A DNA stretch of 64,000 nt from Corylus avellana (lineage: Eukaryota; Streptophyta; Magnoliopsida; Fagales; Betulaceae). The stretch spans positions 25,722,046-25,786,045 of the forward strand of contig NC_081547.1 in assembly GCF_901000735.1 (NCBI RefSeq). The letters are read 5' to 3'. The notes beneath the pieces were generated by a model that was given only the letters and a program-made list of their open reading frames with translations, made no database searches and was not told the origin of the DNA. This document shows, one piece after another, positions 58,283 to 64,000 of the stretch; the first letter of the stretch is position 1; each line of letters opens with the position of its first letter. Both the position numbers and the translations under genes were made by a program.

Positions 58283-59217
58283 ATGGAGGCTGAGAAAAGG
58301 AAAATTTCACTGAATCTGAATCCAAAATTGAAGAATGGATTATTGAAATACCACAATCAAGTTGTGGAGAGTGATGGTTTTGATTTTGATTCCATACCTG
58401 GTGGTTCCAAGCTTTTATCCGTAATTGTACCATTAAATCTACTCTAGAGAGGGAGATTCCATATAGAGAGTGACTTCTATATGGAGGTGGCACAAAGCCA
58501 CCCCTAAGCAAGTGACACCTCAGCATATTAGAATAAATCTAAATTTAAAGAAAAAACATTACCACACCAAATTATACCAAATATAAAAATAAATAAATAA
58601 ATAATTAATTAATTTTTTTTTAAAAAAAAAATATACAAAAATTGAAAGGGGAGGCCCGCACGGCCACTCCATGGCCTGGGGTGGCTCACCGGCCACCCCA
58701 GATGGGCCGCCACCCTCACCCCTCCTGCACATTCTTAAAAATAAAAAATAAAAAATTGAAGAAACCTAATATAATCAGGTATTTTGGGCTTATATTTCTA
58801 ATATGCTCTATTCTAAAGTGTCAAATCCTCATTGGTGGGCACAAAGGGGTGGCTTTGTGCCACACCCATATAGAAGTTATGCTCTTTGATGTAATGAGTG
58901 CAAAGAGTATTCACTACGCGTAATCGATGCATACCACAATCACATTTGTGGGAGGAATGAGTTTCCCCAACTGGAGTTTGTCAAGGTTTTGAAAGCAACG
59001 CATCAGGTATACGTCAGAATCAGGTACTTTTTAACCTTTGAGGCGAGGGAGGATGGAGGCCAGACCAGTATCTATCAAGCTGTGGTGCGTTTCTTTACAC
59101 CGGCCATGTCTGTGCAATCTTTTAGGAGTAAACCGTCAGAGCATGATCAAGGTTCGGGCAATCATGGGAATCAATGGAATTGGGAAGGTCACCTCAACAA
59201 TGGCAAATTGTGTTGAT
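58283..59217 (+). pseudogene. Cystatin-like gene, split by a MITE
   Basis: The first part (58283-58447) encodes MEAEKRKISLNLNPKLKNGL and later SDGFDFDSIPGG and LLSVIVPLNL, then stops. After the MITE (58465-58888) a frame resumes near 58895 with CKEYSLRVIDAYHNH, then LEFVKVLKATHQVYVRIRYF and LTFEAREDGGQTSIYQAVV. It ends at a TGA at 59217. The pattern 'A(I/V)DxYNxH...LEFVKVxKAxxQV...YxxTFEA...YxAxV' matches plant cystatin/monellin-fold proteins, with the inhibitory QxVxG loop altered to QVYVR. The two parts would form one small protein if the insert were absent or spliced. With the stop and no clear splice sites, a pseudogene is the likelier reading. Family assignment is by recall and moderately sure. 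Confidence 0.5.
58465..58888. mobile_element. MITE with GGTGGC-type core interrupting the cystatin-like gene
   Basis: The left arm GTGACTTCTATATGGAGGTG continues into GCACAAAGCCACCCCT. The right arm is its complement (AGGGGTGGCTTTGTGCCACA then CCCATATAGAAGTTATGC). The core at about 58640-58725 is GC-rich with GGCCACTCC and GGGGTGGCTCACCGGCCACC-like text. Confidence 0.8.
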
Positions 59218-59903
59218 GGGAAGATTTCTCAGCATATGGACTGTTTAAGGAGATTTTTGAAAAATATGTAATATCTAAGCTAAAGTTAATAATAGTAGTA
59301 CTAAGTATTCTGATGGGTTTTTTGAATTGTTAGTTACAAGTAAAGATCAACAAGATTTATAATTCATTAGTTTAGAAAGATATTAAAAACTTTTTTAAGC
59401 CTTAATTTAGGCATTTTATTGTTTTTCACCCATCATCTTTGGGACTACTTAGCTTGAATATTTGTTTGCTACTTTTTGCTTTTTGAAGGTGCATACTTAA
59501 TGTTGTTAATTATCAAGAGAAATTTAAGTGGACCCAAACCCATTAGCTTAGGCTTTTGGGCTAGAGTGATACTCTTCATGGGTCTGGTCTAATGTGCTTG
59601 CTGGTTCTGTGTTTTTTAGAGAGAGGGAGAGAGAGAGAGCAAAAGCAGTGGGAGAGAAAATCAAGAGAAAGCTGATGAAGCATGCTCCCCTTTCCAACAT
59701 AGTATGGTCAGCAAGTATTAGATTGTATTGCGGGTAGAGTTAAATTCTATGATTCTGATAAATTAAATTTCATGAAATCGGAAATATGGCTTCTGCTCAA
59801 AGGGGAAAAAAAAAACCCCCACAATTTTGTGAAATGAATTGAGATGTCAGATAACAAATCTGTCAATAAAGAAAAAAAATTGGCACTCACAAGTCAGTGA
59901 TGG
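59218..59903. other. Spacer between the cystatin-like remnant and the 3' end of the right-hand gene
   Basis: No gene is seen. A GA tract lies at about 59619-59638. The segment near 59810-59903 should hold the 3' UTR of the minus-strand gene. Confidence 0.4.
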
Positions 59904-62900
59904 TCAAGGAATGAGTTTCCAAGCTTGATGCATAGTTTCATCATTCACAAAAGGACGTAAAGACCACATTTGGCAGTAGCCCTCCAATTCTCCTGGTGAT
60001 GCCTTGAAATTTAGAGCAGAAACAATTTTTTCCTGCAACAAGGTATAATACTATATTCAACCGTTGTAGACCCCAAAAAGATATTAGATGTTTGTAATGT
60101 TTATCCAGATTGGAGAAATGACACAAGGGGAGGTATGGAGCTCATTACCTGCATCTCATAGTCTTTTTTAAGCATACTGTACACAAACGCCATCAGGACA
60201 GCACATTCAGCTACCTCAGGTCTTTGAAGTTGAGATGATGCCACTTCCTTCTAAAAGAGAAGAAGTTGTCAGCATACTGAGGCTAAAAACATAAGGAAAA
60301 AATCAAATTTAGTCCTTAGGTTTTTAATTTCGACAATTTGGTACTTTAGTTTTCTTCTAGTTTGAAATAGGGATCTCCATCAATCTATTATCCAATTAAT
60401 TAACAATATGGCACATCAAACCAATTAATCAATGTTACATGACTCACGTTTGGCAAGTCATGTAGTAAGGGAAAGCCTCCCTCACCAATTAGTGGTGATC
60501 GGCCACCTCTCTTTTCTTTTTTTCTTTTTTCATCTTTTTTTAAATTGTTTTTAATTATTTTGACTTTTTATTTAAGATGTATTGATAATTTAAAATAACT
60601 GTGTCACGTGATACATACAATTGGCACATAACATGCCAAATGAGAGCTGCATGATATTAATTGATTGGTCTAACATGGCATACCATTAATTAATTGGACT
60701 TTGACGGAGGGACCTATCTGAAACTACAGAAAAGCCTAAAGACTTAATTGTTCAAAATTGAAAATCCACGGATTAAATTAAAATTGCATAAAAACCTAGA
60801 GACTCAATTGATTTTTTTCCAAAACATAGTAAACATCCCGTCAAATCAAATTACAGTGTAAGAATCCTTTTGCAATTTATACAAATCTGCATGAGGTTCA
60901 AGGCTAAAAATAACTAAACTTTTAGTCAAACAAAAGGAATTATAAAGAAAAAAAAAAAAAAGATTTAACAAAAACAGTTTTGCCAAACTTCTGCAAAATC
61001 CAAAGGTTATATTTTTCTTTTCCACAATAATACTTGCAGACAAACATTTTGGTGACCCAAAAGATAATAAAATAAATTTGCTATACAGAGAATCTTAGGC
61101 AAGAATTTCTTAGTTCAAGGAAATTTTTAACTACATGGCTGACCAAATTTTGGCCAAAAATATGCAAATTACAAGCATGGATTAAACCCAAGTTACTCAT
61201 AAGGAAAGACGAGGAATGTTCCCAACAACCAGGCTCCCCTTGTAGTTGATAAAGCTTGCAGGCATAGAAAGAGAATCTGGGGTACCAATAAATGACTCCA
61301 ACCTAAGAGATATGTTGTCATATGTTGTCATATTTTACATTTTTCAACTAGCCCTCCATAAGATCCCGAAAAATTTTAAGGCTATAATCATCTGCTTAGA
61401 TACTTGGACATATTTTGACTAATATATCAGGAAAGGACGGAGATAGTCTGTACCTAAACAAGCTGAATCAGATGGTACTGTAAACCCATCAGGTTTCAAA
61501 GGGTGGAAAGAGCAGTGTAAATGGTGAAATTACTAAGGAATAAAGAAATATGACATTTGCAAAAGACAAACATTGAAACATACGGATTTGTGACATTGAA
61601 TTAATATAAATATATTTTTTAACCAAATTGATAAGAAAAGAAAGAGATTGAACAAATATGAAAAGATAGGCTACCTTGGTATTAGAAATTGCTTGTTCAT
61701 TCAACCCATCACCAAAATATTCATCATTAATGGGTGATAAAGTACCATTGACATTTTGCATTGCACCAGTTACATCCTCCAGGAGGGATTCAACTTCACT
61801 AAGTATGTTTTTTGCTGCAACTCCCATTACAAATTTAAACATAAATTTAAAGCTGCATAAAAAAGAAAAAGAAAAAAAGAGCAGAAACAAGCAAAGAACG
61901 ATAGCCTCCAAATGACAATGGCAAGAGGAATAAACACTATTATCCTTAAAGAAAACAAGGGGATTGATTGCCACTTTTTAAACATTGGAGGTGAGATCAA
62001 AAAAGTGGTCCAACTTATGGGGGTAGAATGTATTTTCTCCTCTCTATTTCTCCTAATATAAGTAACTCACACATTCCACATGACTTGAACCTGTAACCCC
62101 ACCCTACCACCCATGGGGAATAGAGTTGCCATTTGACCAAAGGCTGCTGGCATTGGCACTCCTCTGAGTCTCTGACTACTAAAAGGCATTAATCCATCAC
62201 AGATGACCACACACAAAAGGAAAAACTGAATAAGGAACTTTTCATCTTCCAGCCCTTATAAACACAAATCTCTACATAGATACCCCCAATCCCCAACTTA
62301 AAATGAAATAACATTCTCTTCTTAAGAGATATGCACTTAAATAAAAAGAGGACAATTTTTTAAACATGCAATAATAATAAAACACAAAGGTAGGAAACTA
62401 TTCACCCATTTGTTTTTCATGTGAAGTGGAACTTTCTAGAAAAAAAAAATAATGGATAGAATAAAGAAGGAAGTTTTTCCACAAGATGAAGTTGGGGGGC
62501 GGGGAGAGGAGGTAATAAGCACGATTCTCAAAGCTTAGTGGATCCTCATCTAGCTAAGACTTTCAATCACATATGTATGGTGGGGGAGACTAACATGACA
62601 GCTTTTATTATCATATATCCAGTGTTCAACATGGTTCAGAATCTTTCTGAAAATCATTGCACGTATAAGTTAAGTCATGAGCCAATGTCACTTGGGATTG
62701 AGCTATTAAGCCATTTTCTATAGGATGGGTTAGCATTGGTAGATATTCCAAGAAAACTGGTAGCATTTTGGAGATGGTTACAATGTGGCATTAACCAAGT
62801 ATACAGTGCAAACATTAATGAATAACAGAGACAACAGACACAGGAGATGAAGTCCAATTCTATAAACATAGAAGATCGGATATCACTGTTGAGGCATCAC

Positions 62901-63787
62901 AGGTTCGTACCAAAAACTTTACAAGTTCCCATTGGGAATGAGAATATATAAAAGAACAGAAAATGGTAAAATTTGGAAGGAGAAGTTACCTTTACTCAAG
63001 TGGTCATGAAGTCCAAGTACGCATGTTTGCACTTGTATATGCACATTTTCCCCACATATGAACAATCATTGCAGTCAGAACAATAATTTTAGGTGAACAA
63101 AAGTTCAAAGTGGAAATTTTAACTTGAAACATTGTAGCAAACACACACACAGAGACGCCAGGGATGGGGGGTTACAAACATTTTTTTTTGACACACAGAT
63201 TATGAGTCAATAAACCAAGTGCTGAATGAATTTGCTGGGGTGACTTCTAGCAGAGAATGTGAGAAAGATGACAAGAGGCAGGGATGGACACAGGGGAGTC
63301 CTAAGCCAATACATTCCAAGTAAAGGAGATGATCTTATTTCAAACCAATAATATGCTGTGAATAGAAGAAAAGGCCAATGTCTACAAGCCATTCAGAAAA
63401 TAAGAAACAAGGAAACAAGGAACTTAAAGTAGCACTGTATCACAAGAAAGACAGAAAACAATTGCACTTACACTTGCTTACATTTTGCACACCATCATGT
63501 GCATTGATACATCCAGCATCAAAATATGATTTAAGTCTCTTTGTTTCATTAGCTTCAATGATGTTCTTAACCAACGCAGATGTTCTGTCTATTGGACACC
63601 GCCGAAGATACTCTATATAAGAATTTTAAGAAAATAATGTTATGAGAATTGCAAAAATAAACCTTTTTAGAAACACAATAATCACAAGACAAATAACCAT
63701 AATTCTTGAGAACATTTACCCAGCCCTTGCTGAAAGCCAGCAAGTAACCTGGCTCCTACAGCCACCAATTCCTCAAACTTCGTAACC
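59904..63787 (-). CDS. Conserved plant protein of unknown function, 3' part (5' end outside window)
   Basis: Six exons could be spliced on the minus strand: 63787-63720, 63612-63472, 63031-62990, 61814-61675, 60250-60149, 60032-59904. All junctions inside the window are GT-AG and phases agree. The visible product is about 206 residues. It runs from VTKFEELVAVGARLLAGFQQ through EYLRRCPIDRTSALVKNII, LQTCVLGLHDHLSKAKNIL, VESLLEDVTGAMQNVNGTL and AECAVLMAFVYSMLKKDYEM. It ends MWSLRPFVNDETMHQAWKLI plus P and a TGA stop. It is predicted alpha-helical, soluble and without membrane segments. I recall this pattern from a plant-only family of unknown function (possibly the one labelled DUF7795, sometimes annotated as a regulator of Vps4 activity), but that label is unsure. 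The upstream exon(s) lie beyond 64000. Confidence 0.8.
60297..60818. mobile_element. MITE in an intron of the right-hand gene
   Basis: The left end AATCAAATTTAGTCCTTAGG and the right end CCTAGAGACTCAATTGATTT are inverted. Arms continue over ~200 bp (CCAATTAATTAACAATATGG against its complement ACCATTAATTAATTGG). The core has GGTGATCGGCCACCTC between T-rich runs. It lies in the 1.4-kb intron between the exons at 60149-60250 and 61675-61814. Architecture matches the elements near 10.2, 37.0 and 58.5 kb. Confidence 0.7.
62035..62170 (-). mobile_element. tRNA-derived SINE fragment in an intron
   Basis: The minus strand reads GGTCAAATGGCAACTC followed by GGTGGTAGGGTGGGGTTACA and GGTTCAAGTC. This recalls internal promoter boxes A and B of tRNA-derived plant SINEs ('agctcaagtggca...gggttcgagtc'). 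It is not a folded tRNA. Ends are not resolved. Confidence 0.4.
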
Positions 63788-63884
63788 CTACCAAAGCATT
63801 GCCATTTAAAACCATTAAACAACATAAGCATGCACTCCAATAAAAACAAATAAATATGCTAGCTAAACGCCTTTTAATTTATGC

Positions 63885-63990
63885 ACTCAATGAGTTCTGA
63901 ACTCACAACCTCACCCTCAACCTTGTTCTTACAATGAGAGGACATGTCATCTGAGCAAGAGCTCATTGGCACATTTCACTATTCTTGCAA
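63885..63990 (-). mobile_element. tRNA-derived SINE fragment near the right edge
   Basis: The minus strand reads GCCAATGAGCTCTTGCTCAG, ATGACATGTCCTCTCATTG, then GTTGAGGGTGAGGTTGTGAG and TTCAGAACTC. It is the same kind of box A/box B layout as the 62035 fragment. It lies upstream of the exon at 63787. Confidence 0.4.
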
Positions 63991-64000
63991 GAATCATTCT

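Overview
The window is nuclear DNA from a flowering plant, most likely a woody eudicot. The evidence is AT-rich intergenic DNA, many-exon genes with GT-AG introns, plastid-targeted enzymes of the shikimate and folate pathways, a MIR160 hairpin, a plant defensin-like peptide gene, and dense small transposons (MITEs, a TRIM, LINE and SINE ends). The GGTGGCC-rich MITEs and LINE 3' ends look like those of Fagales genomes, but that is a weak impression. Layout: 787-3960 (+) encodes a group III patatin-like protein in two exons. About 10 kb of gene-poor, MITE-rich DNA follows. 14283-21854 (-) is a complete 13-exon chorismate synthase gene, and 23724-32325 (-) is a complete 13-exon aminodeoxychorismate synthase gene (PabA-PabB fusion). 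The two lie head to tail, 1.87 kb apart. 32.3-59.9 kb is mostly intergenic. It holds a 2.5-3 kb segmental duplication (copy A 34.3-36.8 kb, copy B 38.5-41.4 kb) with a defensin-like gene only in copy B and a possible small membrane-protein gene only in copy A. It also holds a MIR160 locus on the minus strand (48164-48245), a 282-bp TRIM retrotransposon with 77-bp LTRs (54411-54692), tandem duplications and a MITE-split cystatin-like pseudogene (58283-59217). 59904 to the right edge (-) is the 3' part of a conserved plant gene of unknown function, whose 5' end lies outside the window. How the genes relate: chorismate synthase makes chorismate in the plastid, and aminodeoxychorismate synthase commits chorismate to p-aminobenzoate and folate, so these neighbours catalyse consecutive steps. 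The other genes have no evident link to them. All gene models were spliced by eye from reading frame, GT/AG sites and recalled family sequences; no search was run.
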